Below, piece after piece: positions 1 to 6,221 of a DNA stretch of 36,320 bases; the first letter of the stretch is position 1; every line of letters begins with the position of its first letter. Source of the stretch: a virus; the IMG/VR virus record IMGVR_UViG_3300037339_000440, positions 1 through 36,320 of that record, one strand, 5' to 3'. The notes below the pieces were generated by a model. The model worked only from the letters and a program-made list of their open reading frames with translations, had not been told where the DNA came from and did no database searches. The position numbers and the translations under genes were made by a program.

Positions 1-109
1 CCTTGGCCACATAATCTTCACCCACTGGGGCAAAGACTTTGGATGGCTTACCAAAGGGCCTTAAATATTGAATGACAGTGACTTCATCCGGCCTGGGTTC
101 TAATTCCAT
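1..109 (-). CDS. hypothetical protein, N-terminal part, runs off the window
   Basis: Partial gene; only the first 36 codons are inside the window. It starts MELEPRPDEVTVIQYLRPFG and continues in frame to base 1. The start ATG at 109-107 follows a GGAAGTG Shine-Dalgarno at good distance, and that site overlaps the stop of the preceding small gene, as is usual in this compact genome. I do not recognise the protein. It is the last visible member of the P3 transcription unit that also carries the replication protein and the RusA-type resolvase. Confidence 0.7.
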   Translation of the reverse strand, partial: MELEPRPDEVTVIQYLRPFGKPSKVFAPVGEDYVAK

Positions 110-112
110 TTT

Positions 113-310
113 TCACTTCCATGGTTCTATAATATATTTTCCCTTTGCAATGCCAGCACCTGGCCCAGCCATTGCCTGCCTATGACCAGACATAAAACAT
201 ATTTTGGGCAAGGCAGCTGCATCTGACCAGCAGCCTGGGCCAGGTGCTGGCATTGCACTGGATTTCCTATTCCCTGGGTTTGTCCTGGCAATGATGACGG
301 CTTTTTCCAT
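113..310 (-). CDS. small hypothetical protein (65 aa) containing a perfect inverted repeat
   Basis: The start ATG overlaps the last base of the RusA-like gene stop (TAATG) behind AGGTGA, and its stop abuts the Shine-Dalgarno of the next gene, which argues for a real gene. Almost the whole middle of the frame is made of a perfect 22-bp inverted repeat (147-168 and 235-256), read as the similar peptides AMPAPGPG and AMAGPGAG. No domain is recognisable. The reading frame may be a host for an inserted palindromic element, or the frame may be incidental and the structure the real function. The peptide composition is odd, so I am only moderately sure it is translated. Confidence 0.5.
   Translation of the reverse strand: MEKAVIIARTNPGNRKSSAMPAPGPGCWSDAAALPKICFMSGHRQAMAGPGAGIAKGKYIIEPWK
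147..256. repeat. perfect 22-bp inverted repeat with 66-nt spacer
   Basis: Bases 147-168 are exactly the reverse complement of 235-256. As RNA or single-stranded DNA this would form a 22-bp uninterrupted stem with a 66-nt apical region. It is not followed by a T-run on either strand, so it is not a standard terminator. It lies wholly inside the 65-codon gene at 113-310. Confidence 0.9.
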
Positions 311-663
311 TATTTCACCTGGCTGATTTCAATTTCAGTCCTGGGATTCAATCTGTCAATGTGCTGGAAAAATTCAGTGTGAAGCCATTTGGGTGAATCC
401 CTGAAGATCAGGCCGGTGTCTTTCATGGCATCAATCAACAGTTTGCAGCCACCAGCCAGATTATCTTCATCCAGAAGTCTTCCCCTGAATGATGTAATGG
501 CCATTTTAATCCCAAATTCACCCCTTGGCTTCCGCCATCCAGTTTCCTGCAGGGCTGCTATTAAAGCCCAGGTGATTCTTTGTTTGGTTTGTTTGGCTTT
601 CCAATGGTTCATGGTGATGACTTCATTATTGGAAGGGATATTGTAAAAGATGGTGATTTTCAC
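310..663 (-). CDS. RusA-like Holliday junction resolvase
   Basis: Predicted endonuclease that resolves branched DNA during replication and recombination, before packaging. From the GTG start proposed here it is 117 aa, close to the usual ~120 aa of RusA. The family signature is visible: DEDNLAGGCKLLIDA at residues 65-79 (acidic pair D65/D67, then N68, K74 and D78), followed by a third acidic residue D89 in FRDSPKW. I chose the GTG at 663-661 because it overlaps the upstream stop as GTGA and sits behind AGGAAA; an upstream ATG at 777 would overlap the preceding gene by 118 bases. It is translationally coupled to its neighbours in the P3 unit. Confidence 0.85.
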   Translation of the reverse strand: MKITIFYNIPSNNEVITMNHWKAKQTKQRITWALIAALQETGWRKPRGEFGIKMAITSFRGRLLDEDNLAGGCKLLIDAMKDTGLIFRDSPKWLHTEFFQHIDRLNPRTEIEISQVK

Positions 664-881
664 TTTCCTGATTTCCTGTGTAAATATTTTTTCATTGTGG
701 CCATCAAAGGTGCAGCAGTGGGCCACCTGTATTTCATCCTGTAGAAATGTCTTATTTCCCATGGCCCTATGTCCCATGAATCAAACACTGGTTTAGTCGG
801 AAGATAGGTCTTTTTCTTGAAATTTATCCTGAAGGTGTTGAATCCCCACCAGATCAGCTGCCACCTGTTTCCCAGCTTCAT
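660..881 (-). CDS. small hypothetical protein (73 aa), Trp-rich and basic
   Basis: Starts MKLGNRWQLIWWGFNTFRIN and ends HRKSGK. The chosen ATG at 881-879 overlaps the upstream stop as ATGA and is preceded by AGGAAG at 5-nt spacing; a longer TTG version would overlap the 59-aa gene upstream almost entirely. It has many Trp and Lys residues and no recognised domain. It lies between a 59-aa gene and the resolvase, with overlaps on both sides, which suggests coupled translation and a DNA-metabolism context. Confidence 0.65.
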   Translation of the reverse strand: MKLGNRWQLIWWGFNTFRINFKKKTYLPTKPVFDSWDIGPWEIRHFYRMKYRWPTAAPLMATMKKYLHRKSGK

Positions 882-1057
882 TTTTTCTTCCTGTCCAATT
901 TTACCACCACTTTGAAACATGGGGCTGGCCCATTCAAGGTGGATGTCCAATATGCCATAGTGACTGAAAGCACTTTCCCATCCATCAATTGCTGGCCAGT
1001 CTTATAGAATTGTGGGGTGTAAGTATAAAAAATCCTTTTCTTTCTGAATGGCCACAT
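878..1057 (-). CDS. small hypothetical protein (59 aa)
   Basis: A short gene of 59 codons, starting MWPFRKKRIFYTYTPQFYKT and ending KVVVKLDRKKK. The start shares one base with the stop of the gene before it (TAATG) and the stop overlaps the next start (ATGA), so it fills exactly the gap between the two neighbours. No domain is recognised; it is basic and aromatic-rich, which would suit nucleic-acid contact, but that is only a guess. Confidence 0.65.
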   Translation of the reverse strand: MWPFRKKRIFYTYTPQFYKTGQQLMDGKVLSVTMAYWTSTLNGPAPCFKVVVKLDRKKK

Positions 1058-1500
1058 TATTTCTTGCCTTCAGTCAGCATCTTAAATCCAGTATCTTTCA
1101 AATAATTATACAAGGTCTGCTTTCCATCCCAAATATAGGGAAGGAAAACCTGCAGGAATTCCAGCTGCTGCATTTCAATCAAGGTCATCTGAATTTCCAC
1201 CCAGTCCTGAATCAGTTTCCAGGCTGTTCTGCCTGCCTGGTCTTCAAGCCTTTTTAAGGTTTCTTCCCTTGGCCTTTTCATTTTATCCAGCAGGGCCTTA
1301 TAAATAGCCTTGGCATCCCCTGGCAGTCTGATAATCGTCATGCCAGGGCCTTTGGGATTTGGAATTGAAAAATGAATGGCTTCCAAAAGGCCTTCCTTGT
1401 ATTCCTTGGAAATCCCAATGGCCCCACCCCTGATCAAGGCCCCTTCAATTCTGTTGATGGTTCTTTCCACTGGCACACTACTGGTATAATTTTTTATCAT
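1057..1500 (-). CDS. conserved phage protein (147 aa), replication neighbourhood
   Basis: From the ATG at 1500 the protein begins MIKNYTSSVPVERTINRIE, with GGAIGISKEY, then IRLPGD near residue 60 and QAGRTAWKLIQDWVEIQM, ending in a FLPYIWDGKQTLY segment. I recognise this layout as a family seen in many phages (a short protein with an SVPVE start, a central LPxD strand and a QAxRxAWRxLKDWxEAQ helix), usually next to replication genes, but its function is not known to me. The start is chosen because ATGA overlaps the upstream stop. It is coupled to the replication protein. Confidence 0.8.
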   Translation of the reverse strand: MIKNYTSSVPVERTINRIEGALIRGGAIGISKEYKEGLLEAIHFSIPNPKGPGMTIIRLPGDAKAIYKALLDKMKRPREETLKRLEDQAGRTAWKLIQDWVEIQMTLIEMQQLEFLQVFLPYIWDGKQTLYNYLKDTGFKMLTEGKK

Positions 1501-2414
1501 TTGTCTGCCCATTCCAAGGCCCACTTTTCTTTATTCATCAGGGCCTTCAAAAATTTATCCATCCTTACTTGGGCTTCATTTTTCATGTAGTCTGCAAAAT
1601 CTTCTTTTCCTGATTTTTTTGCTTCTTCAATCTTGGGGCCATATTCTTTTTCCAAGGCTTTGAAGAAATTGTCTGCAGCTTTTTTGGATGGCCCAGCTGG
1701 CTGGGTCTGCCCCACCATCCTTTCTTTTTTCTGCTGGGCTTCATACTTCCTGGCATTGGTGAACCAATTCAGCAGCTGCAAATGCACATTAGATTTCTTG
1801 GTCAGTGGATGATCATTCCACCAGGCCACCTTTTTCCTGACCTGTTCAATATGGTCTATTTCAGGGAATTCCTGAATCAGGCTTGCCAGCCAAGATGCAT
1901 GAATTTTGAATCCCTTGGCCTTGATGGGTCTTAGGATTTCCATGATGACTTCAAGGATATCAATGATTTTAGTGGTCAGGGGGGCTGGGGGCAAAGCCCC
2001 TTCTTTCTTCTTTTCTATATTCTTTTCTATATTCTTTTCTTCTAGTGGGCTATCTGTAAACAGTTTACCCATTTTTGGGGCTTTATTGTAAACAGCTTTC
2101 TTGATTGACTGATCAAAAGTGGGCTGATAATTCTGCCAGCCAGTTATGAAAGCTATGATTTCATCCCCTTCCCCTTTTGCTGTTTTAAGCCTTGTGGATT
2201 TGATGCATTTTGCCATAGCTGACTTCACCACATCCACTGGGGTCTGCAGTTTCTTTGCTAGGCCTTCAATATCCACATACTTGAATTGGCCCCATGGTTT
2301 CCTGATACTGGCAAGGCAAACAAAATTCAGCCAGACAGACCTTTCAGCTGGGGTCAATTCTTCCTGGCAAGTAGAATTCAGCCAAATGTGGGGCCACCAT
2401 TTAATCCACTGCAT
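1497..2414 (-). CDS. replication protein with DnaD/replisome-organiser-like N-terminus
   Basis: 305 aa from the ATG at 2414, which sits six bases behind AAGGAAA; earlier in-frame ATGs lie deep in the upstream RHH gene. The N-terminus (MQWIKWWPHIWLNS, then LTPAERSVWLNFVCLAS and YVDIEGLAKKLQTP) is typical of the winged-helix domain of phage replisome organisers. The middle carries a 12-base tandem repeat coding NIEKNIEKKK at 2011-2040, and the C-terminal half is charged and helical, with WWNDHPLTKKSNVHLQLLNW around the expected DnaD-like helical region. I infer origin recognition or helicase loading. No helicase or polymerase is in the window, so the phage probably uses the host replisome or genes beyond the edge. 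Confidence 0.65.
   Translation of the reverse strand: MQWIKWWPHIWLNSTCQEELTPAERSVWLNFVCLASIRKPWGQFKYVDIEGLAKKLQTPVDVVKSAMAKCIKSTRLKTAKGEGDEIIAFITGWQNYQPTFDQSIKKAVYNKAPKMGKLFTDSPLEEKNIEKNIEKKKEGALPPAPLTTKIIDILEVIMEILRPIKAKGFKIHASWLASLIQEFPEIDHIEQVRKKVAWWNDHPLTKKSNVHLQLLNWFTNARKYEAQQKKERMVGQTQPAGPSKKAADNFFKALEKEYGPKIEEAKKSGKEDFADYMKNEAQVRMDKFLKALMNKEKWALEWADK
2011..2040. repeat. short tandem repeat inside the replication gene
   Basis: Two adjacent copies of a 12-base unit (ttttctatattc) read NIEKNIEK in the replication protein. Many lambdoid and firmicute phages place their origin inside the initiator gene, so the repeat could be a pair of iterons, but two copies are weak evidence and it may just be a linker. 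Confidence 0.4.
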
Positions 2415-2649
2415 GGGGGCTTTCCTTTTTATATTCATCCAGCCATCCATCCACCTGTTTTTTATTTAAGATTTTTCTTTCCAAACAGCTGGCCCAATAT
2501 TCCTGAAGGGCTTCTAAGATAACATCAGAAACATTCACTTTCCTTTTTTCTGCCAGCTTGCTGATTTTGAAATGCATCCAGGGCCTGACCCTAACTGACA
2601 TCACATTACTGGGGCCAAAATAGAAGGAAATTCTTTTTCTTTTTTTCAT
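2401..2649 (-). CDS. ribbon-helix-helix (CopG/Arc-like) DNA-binding protein
   Basis: 82 aa, first gene behind promoter P3, with AAAGGAACCAG in front of the ATG. Residues 17-50 read MSVRVRPWMHFKISKLAEKR followed by KVNVSDVILEALQEYWA: a short beta strand with alternating residues (SVRVRP) then two helices with the NVSDVI turn, the usual RHH arrangement. RHH proteins dimerise and bind operators through the strand, so autoregulation of P3 is plausible. It overlaps the start of the replication gene by 14 bases. I see no toxin partner, so an antitoxin role is unlikely. Confidence 0.6.
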   Translation of the reverse strand: MKKRKRISFYFGPSNVMSVRVRPWMHFKISKLAEKRKVNVSDVILEALQEYWASCLERKILNKKQVDGWLDEYKKESPHAVD

Positions 2650-2671
2650 CTGGTTCCTTTCTTATGGCTTA

Positions 2672-2699
2672 ATTGTAAACATTGGAAAGGAATTGTCAA
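2672..2699 (-). promoter_or_regulatory. promoter P3 (sigma70-type)
   Basis: On the minus strand TTGACA (2699-2694), a 16-base spacer, then TACAAT (2677-2672). It lies just after terminator 2711-2796 and 23 bases upstream of the RHH gene start, so it opens the replication unit. Confidence 0.75.
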
Positions 2700-2700
2700 G

Positions 2701-2796
2701 GAAAATAAAAGGGAAGGCTGGCCAAGATTTCCAAAGCACAAGGAAGGTGTCTTTGGTGTCACCATTAACAAGGGATTTTGTCGGCCAAGCCTTCCC
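2701..2796 (-). terminator. intrinsic terminator ending the P2 unit
   Basis: Read on the minus strand, the 5' arm 2796-2783 pairs with the 3' arm 2723-2711 (GGCCAGCCTTCCC) with a single bulged T, and is followed by TTTTATTTTC (2710-2701). The 59-base apical region is long and holds a smaller repeat (ggtgtctttggtgtc), so folding may be branched. Position between the stop of the P2 unit and promoter P3 supports termination. Confidence 0.65.
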
Positions 2797-2806
2797 ATCA
2801 TTTCAC

Positions 2807-3025
2807 CTAAATAATTGGGATGATAGGAAACTTTTCAAATATCCAAATAGTGATTTGGGCAGCCCTGACTGCCTTCCACCTTTGATCATACCATTTGCTA
2901 TAGGCCATCACCCTGCCATTGCCAGCCTTCAATCTGAATCTATATCCAGGACTGAAGGCCCCAGTGTTTTTATCCTCCCTAAAAAATTTAGTGATTTGGA
3001 TTTTGGGTTTGTTATGCTTTTTCAT
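2807..3025 (-). CDS. small protein resembling DUF1508/YegP
   Basis: 72 aa. The core GYRFRLKAGNGRVMAYSKWY at residues 27-46 matches the beta-strand pattern of the DUF1508/YegP family (FRLKAxNGxVIAxSxxY) followed by a helix starting RWKAVRAAQ. That family is small, of unclear function, and common in bacteria and phages. The gene starts one base after the stop of the coiled-coil gene and is the last gene before the terminator. The similarity rests on the short motif only. Confidence 0.5.
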   Translation of the reverse strand: MKKHNKPKIQITKFFREDKNTGAFSPGYRFRLKAGNGRVMAYSKWYDQRWKAVRAAQITIWIFEKFPIIPII

Positions 3026-3026
3026 T

Positions 3027-3698
3027 TCAGCCCTGTCTGACTGCCAGGATATTTTCAGAGAAGACCCTGACCCCAGGGATTATGCAGTCACCCTTTAGCA
3101 ATGAAACCTGTTTGCCAATGGCAGATAAATTAGGCATCAGAAATTCCCTGGGCAGTAGATCAGGATTTGTGATTTCATACTTCCAGATCACCCTGGCACT
3201 GATGCCTTCAGTGGCTGGCCTGGATGGTACCAGGGGTTTGGCTTCCATCAAAACCTGGTCTTTAATGGCTGCCTTGGCCAGGACATTCAGGGCCTTCCCT
3301 TCATCACCCCTGTCTGCTGCCTTCAATGCTTCAGCCTGGGCCTTCTGCTGCTGTTTGATTCTTTCAGCTTCTAGCCTGTCCCTTTCATCTTGGGCTTCCC
3401 TTCTCTTTCTTTCCCTTTCCATCAGATAATCAGCAGTGGCTTTCCTGACCAGCCTTTCAGGTTCAGAATACATATCCATGTATTTCCTCTTTTTGGAAAG
3501 GCATGACTGGTGATGTTCATGGGCTTCTTTAATCAATGGGTCAAAGGTATCACAAATTTCCTTGGTGATGGTTCTAAGATTTAGCAAAAAAACATTTGCT
3601 GCCTGAAGCTGCTGATCATCAATAATGGTCAGATAATCCTTGGCCTGCTGGGTCATCACCAAAGCCCTGCTTTGAAATTTTTCTTCATGATCTGTCAT
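3027..3698 (-). CDS. conserved coiled-coil phage protein in the recombination cluster
   Basis: 223 aa. Residues ~15-60 are helical (QAKDYLTIIDDQQLQAANVF), residues ~70-130 form a long charged coiled coil (MERERKRREAQDERDRLEAE), and the C-terminus has a conserved-looking folded part with ISARVIWKYEI, LPREFLMPNL and DCIIPGVRVFSE. I have seen this arrangement beside RecT/Rad52-type genes in many siphophages, where it is annotated as hypothetical. It overlaps the nuclease gene upstream by four bases (ATGA), so it probably acts with the recombination pair. No enzymatic motif is visible. Confidence 0.75.
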   Translation of the reverse strand: MTDHEEKFQSRALVMTQQAKDYLTIIDDQQLQAANVFLLNLRTITKEICDTFDPLIKEAHEHHQSCLSKKRKYMDMYSEPERLVRKATADYLMERERKRREAQDERDRLEAERIKQQQKAQAEALKAADRGDEGKALNVLAKAAIKDQVLMEAKPLVPSRPATEGISARVIWKYEITNPDLLPREFLMPNLSAIGKQVSLLKGDCIIPGVRVFSENILAVRQG

Positions 3699-4732
3699 TT
3701 TAATTCCCCTTCCAGCTTCTTGAAGCTGGTTCTGAAATATTCCACCTTTTTGGCATAGGCCTTCTTGATGCTGTCTATTTCATCCTTAACTTCAATTGGA
3801 AGATCATATTTGGTGGTGAAATATCCCTTGGATTCAATCAGCCAATTCCCCACTACTGTTTTTCTTCCTTTGAAAAAGTCTTTGATTTCCTCATCCAAGT
3901 CTTCATACTCTGAAGCCAGCGGTTTCAATTCATATCGCCTTTCCAGCTTTTCAGTCCATAGGGCAATAGATTCAATATCCATGATGAAATCATAGCCAGG
4001 GCCAAAATCTTTGCCCACAAAACAAAAAGACCTTTCAAATTCACAGCCGTCACAAAGGTCTTTTCTGACTGGTTCTGCAATCCTTCCAGCATCACAATCA
4101 GCATTGATTCTTTCAGCCCTTTGCAGCAGGGATTCAGCATATTCCAAGTCCAGTGGGGCAATCCAGAAGAAGAAATCCCCAGCAGTTTTTTCAAAGAAGA
4201 ACCAGGCCCCCCATTCACTGTTGTCCTGCAATTCATAGGTCTGCAGCTGGCCAGGATATTTTCTTAGGAAAATATATTTGCTGTCCAGCATTCCATGCCA
4301 GTCACCTGTTTCTTCCTTCATGGCCTTGATCATCCTGAAGGTGCCAGGGCTGCAGGTCTTGGTTTCCAGTGGGATAGGGATATTCCTTAATATGGGCACC
4401 CCTATCTTGGCATCAATGTGGCCGCTGATTCTGTATTTGGTTTGGGTGAATTGCCTGCCCTGTTCAATGATCTTCAGGCCTGCATCCTCTATCAATCTAA
4501 GGTTTGGCTTTTCCAGGGCTGTCCCAATTCTGAAAATCTTCAGCAGGGGAAGGGGTGGCAGCTGCATTAATTCAGGTTTCTGGTGGGCCAGATCATGCCA
4601 GGTATCACAGGCCAGCCCCAATTCACTGGCCCTGTTTGCAGTCCTGGCATAATTCCTGGCAGTGCTGATGATGTGGCCATCCACCTGGGCCTTCAGGGAA
4701 TCTTCAATTATGGTCAAGTCTCGTCTATTCAT
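3695..4732 (-). CDS. PD-(D/E)XK exonuclease, Cas4/RecB-like with Fe-S cysteines
   Basis: 345 aa. Nuclease motifs are visible in order: GHIDAK (D107), PLETKT (E123, K125) and the QxxxY helix QLQTY (162-166). One cysteine at C42 and a C-terminal set C227-x2-C230-x6-C237 match the four-cysteine iron-sulphur arrangement of Cas4 and AddB nucleases. In phages such proteins resect double-strand ends so that an annealing protein can load. It overlaps the upstream gene by four bases and the downstream coiled-coil gene by four bases, forming one coupled cluster. The C-terminal 100 residues are helical and charged. Nothing links it to CRISPR here. Confidence 0.8.
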   Translation of the reverse strand: MNRRDLTIIEDSLKAQVDGHIISTARNYARTANRASELGLACDTWHDLAHQKPELMQLPPLPLLKIFRIGTALEKPNLRLIEDAGLKIIEQGRQFTQTKYRISGHIDAKIGVPILRNIPIPLETKTCSPGTFRMIKAMKEETGDWHGMLDSKYIFLRKYPGQLQTYELQDNSEWGAWFFFEKTAGDFFFWIAPLDLEYAESLLQRAERINADCDAGRIAEPVRKDLCDGCEFERSFCFVGKDFGPGYDFIMDIESIALWTEKLERRYELKPLASEYEDLDEEIKDFFKGRKTVVGNWLIESKGYFTTKYDLPIEVKDEIDSIKKAYAKKVEYFRTSFKKLEGELK

Positions 4733-5685
4733 TTCTTGGCCCCTTCTTTGGCTGCTGGCTGCTGCTGGCCATTGGCTGCAGGAAACATCTTGGCATATTC
4801 ATCAGGAAAATTGGATTTGAAAATTCCCCTGATTCTGCCAAGGGTAGTTTCAATCCATCTGGCTGTCTTGATATCCCTGACATCTTCTCTGAAGACTTCC
4901 TGCTTTTGGGCATCCAGCCATTTGCTGGCTTCCTTGATGAAAACCTTGGCCCCTTCTTCAGAACCATTGCCCAAGATCAGGGCAATTTTGTGAATCAGGT
5001 TTCTGTTGTCCAGGGCTTCCTTGGGCAATTCAGCTTCAGCCTTTTTCCTGTCCTTTCCATATTCCACTTTTTCAATCTTGGTGATATTCAGGCCAGCCTG
5101 CTTCAATTCATCTTCAGTAATATTGGAAAGGCCCAGGCACCTGCTGATCAGTCTTCTGTAAAGGTTTGTCACTGATTTCTTTTTGACATCAGTGATATCC
5201 ACGTTTTCCAGCTGCTTCCAAACTTGGCCAACTTTGCCAAAGAAATCATCCCTGCTGCTGCAGGTTCCAATGTCTTCAATCCATCTGCCCAGCTTCCTGC
5301 TGAAGGCTTTGCCCTTTGCTGTGAAGACATAGTATTTCCCACCATCGTCCTGAAACCAGTCCAGGTGGGGGTCATCAAAAAGGGTGATATCAATACCCCA
5401 GGCAATACCAATTTTCTGCATCCCTGATTCACTGGGGCTGATGCCGTCACCCTGCAGCAGCCAGTCCTTTTCATTTGTCAGCCTCAAAGAAATGATTCTG
5501 ATTTTCTTGAAAAATTCCACTGACTTTTCAGTGGCTGCCACCATTTTTTCAAGGCTGGCCGCATCATTGGAAATGTCCATGATTTCCATTTCCCTTTCCC
5601 TCACCATTGGTTCTTCACTGGAAGAAGTAGGGGTGAAAACATCCTTGACCCTTCCAATGAATCCTTTCTGTTTTTCTTCAGTCAT
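4729..5685 (-). CDS. putative single-strand annealing protein (Rad52-like) of the recombination cluster
   Basis: 318 aa. The central part WLLQGDGISPSESGMQKIGI (75-94), then KYYVFTAKGKAF (117-128), GTCSSRDDFFGKVG (140-153) and KKKSVTNLYRRLISRCLGLS (168-187) resembles a phage family I recall next to exonucleases, with an SGxxKI helix after a glycine loop and a conserved CSSRDxFF stretch. Its place directly upstream of a Cas4/RecB-like nuclease fits an annealing partner. The disordered ends (residues 1-40; PAANGQQQPAAKEGAKK) are typical of DNA-binding phage proteins. It has a strong AAGGAG Shine-Dalgarno, one of the few GAG-containing sites. The family assignment is from pattern memory and position. 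Confidence 0.55.
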   Translation of the reverse strand: MTEEKQKGFIGRVKDVFTPTSSSEEPMVREREMEIMDISNDAASLEKMVAATEKSVEFFKKIRIISLRLTNEKDWLLQGDGISPSESGMQKIGIAWGIDITLFDDPHLDWFQDDGGKYYVFTAKGKAFSRKLGRWIEDIGTCSSRDDFFGKVGQVWKQLENVDITDVKKKSVTNLYRRLISRCLGLSNITEDELKQAGLNITKIEKVEYGKDRKKAEAELPKEALDNRNLIHKIALILGNGSEEGAKVFIKEASKWLDAQKQEVFREDVRDIKTARWIETTLGRIRGIFKSNFPDEYAKMFPAANGQQQPAAKEGAKK

Positions 5686-5790
5686 TCTTTCTTACTCCTT
5701 AAAAATAAATTGACAAACCCACAATGGGGCTGTATAAACAAAGTATTAGTTTCCTTTTCCTTTCAGTTTATCTTATTCCAAAGCCAGCAC
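5686..5790 (-). other. intergenic region between the regulator and recombination genes
   Basis: 105 bases without a convincing gene. It holds an 8-bp hairpin (5781-5788 with 5794-5801) whose loop contains the TAG stop of the regulator gene, and a purine-rich AAAGGAAAAGGAAAC stretch. A TTG-initiated frame of about 19 codons ends in an ATGA overlap with the next gene; it may be a leader peptide or chance. The hairpin lacks a good T-run, so it could attenuate rather than terminate. Confidence 0.45.
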
Positions 5791-6102
5791 CTAGCTGGCT
5801 TCCTTATTTTCCTTTGTTTCAAGCTGGCTGATTTTTTCATTTATATCCAGCATCTGCTTCTTCAAATTAGCAATCTGGATTTTGTTTGGTTCAAAAAGGT
5901 TCAAGATTTCTGCCACCAGCATTGCCTTTGTATCCGATGGTTTCCACAAATCCCTTTGCCAGCTTTGCAGTGTACTATAAGCAAGGCCGGATAATTTGGC
6001 CAGCCTATATTTTGTCATCCCCTTCAGCTGAAGGGTTTTCTTCAAATTTTGACCTGTAAGGGCTTCTTTGATTTCAACCATACTGGGAGTCATCTTTTTC
6101 AT
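5791..6102 (-). CDS. XRE-type helix-turn-helix regulator
   Basis: 103 aa. Residues 19-70 form a lambda-repressor-like HTH: NLKKTLQLKGMTKYRLAKLS followed by GLAYSTLQSWQRD, where the recognition helix is STLQSWQR. The C-terminal 35 residues (NKIQIANLKKQMLDINEKIS) form a short coiled coil, probably for dimerisation. There is no protease or sensor domain, so it is Cro-like or a small repressor rather than a CI-LexA type. It is the first gene after promoter P2, whose spacer carries a box repeated at P1, so it likely regulates itself and P1. Start supported by AGGAAGG before the ATG. Confidence 0.8.
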   Translation of the reverse strand: MKKMTPSMVEIKEALTGQNLKKTLQLKGMTKYRLAKLSGLAYSTLQSWQRDLWKPSDTKAMLVAEILNLFEPNKIQIANLKKQMLDINEKISQLETKENKEAS

Positions 6103-6124
6103 AATAATCCTTCCTAGGGCCTGA

Positions 6125-6162
6125 ATACCTATATATTATCTATAGAGTATTGGCTATGTCAA
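6125..6162 (-). promoter_or_regulatory. promoter P2 with embedded operator boxes
   Basis: Minus strand: TTGACA (6162-6157), then GATAAT at 16-base spacing (6140-6135) or TAATAT at 18. The spacer contains the box AATACTCTATA (6151-6141) and the downstream edge carries ATAGGTAT (6132-6125). Both boxes occur also at P1. A protein bound in the spacer would block polymerase, so autorepression by the XRE protein just downstream is the natural reading. Confidence 0.7.
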
Positions 6163-6175
6163 GGAATTTTTTAAC

Positions 6176-6212
6176 AAAAAAAAGGCCCAGCACCTGATTG
6201 ATGCTGGGCCTT
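6176..6212 (-). terminator. strong intrinsic terminator ending the P1 unit
   Basis: Perfect 11-bp stem (6212-6202 with 6192-6182, AAGGCCCAGCA on the minus strand), 9-base loop, followed by eight T residues (6183-6176) on the minus strand. It lies just after the DUF932 gene stop and before promoter P2. Confidence 0.95.
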
Positions 6213-6221
6213 GGCCCATGA

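Noticed and set aside
660-777. Upstream ATG start for the RusA-like gene
   Set aside because: Would overlap the preceding small gene by 118 bases; the GTG at 663 has a GTGA overlap and gives the normal family length.
3695-4732. CRISPR-associated Cas4
   Set aside because: Motifs fit the Cas4/RecB nuclease fold, but there is no CRISPR array or other cas gene and it sits with an annealing-type gene, as in many phages.
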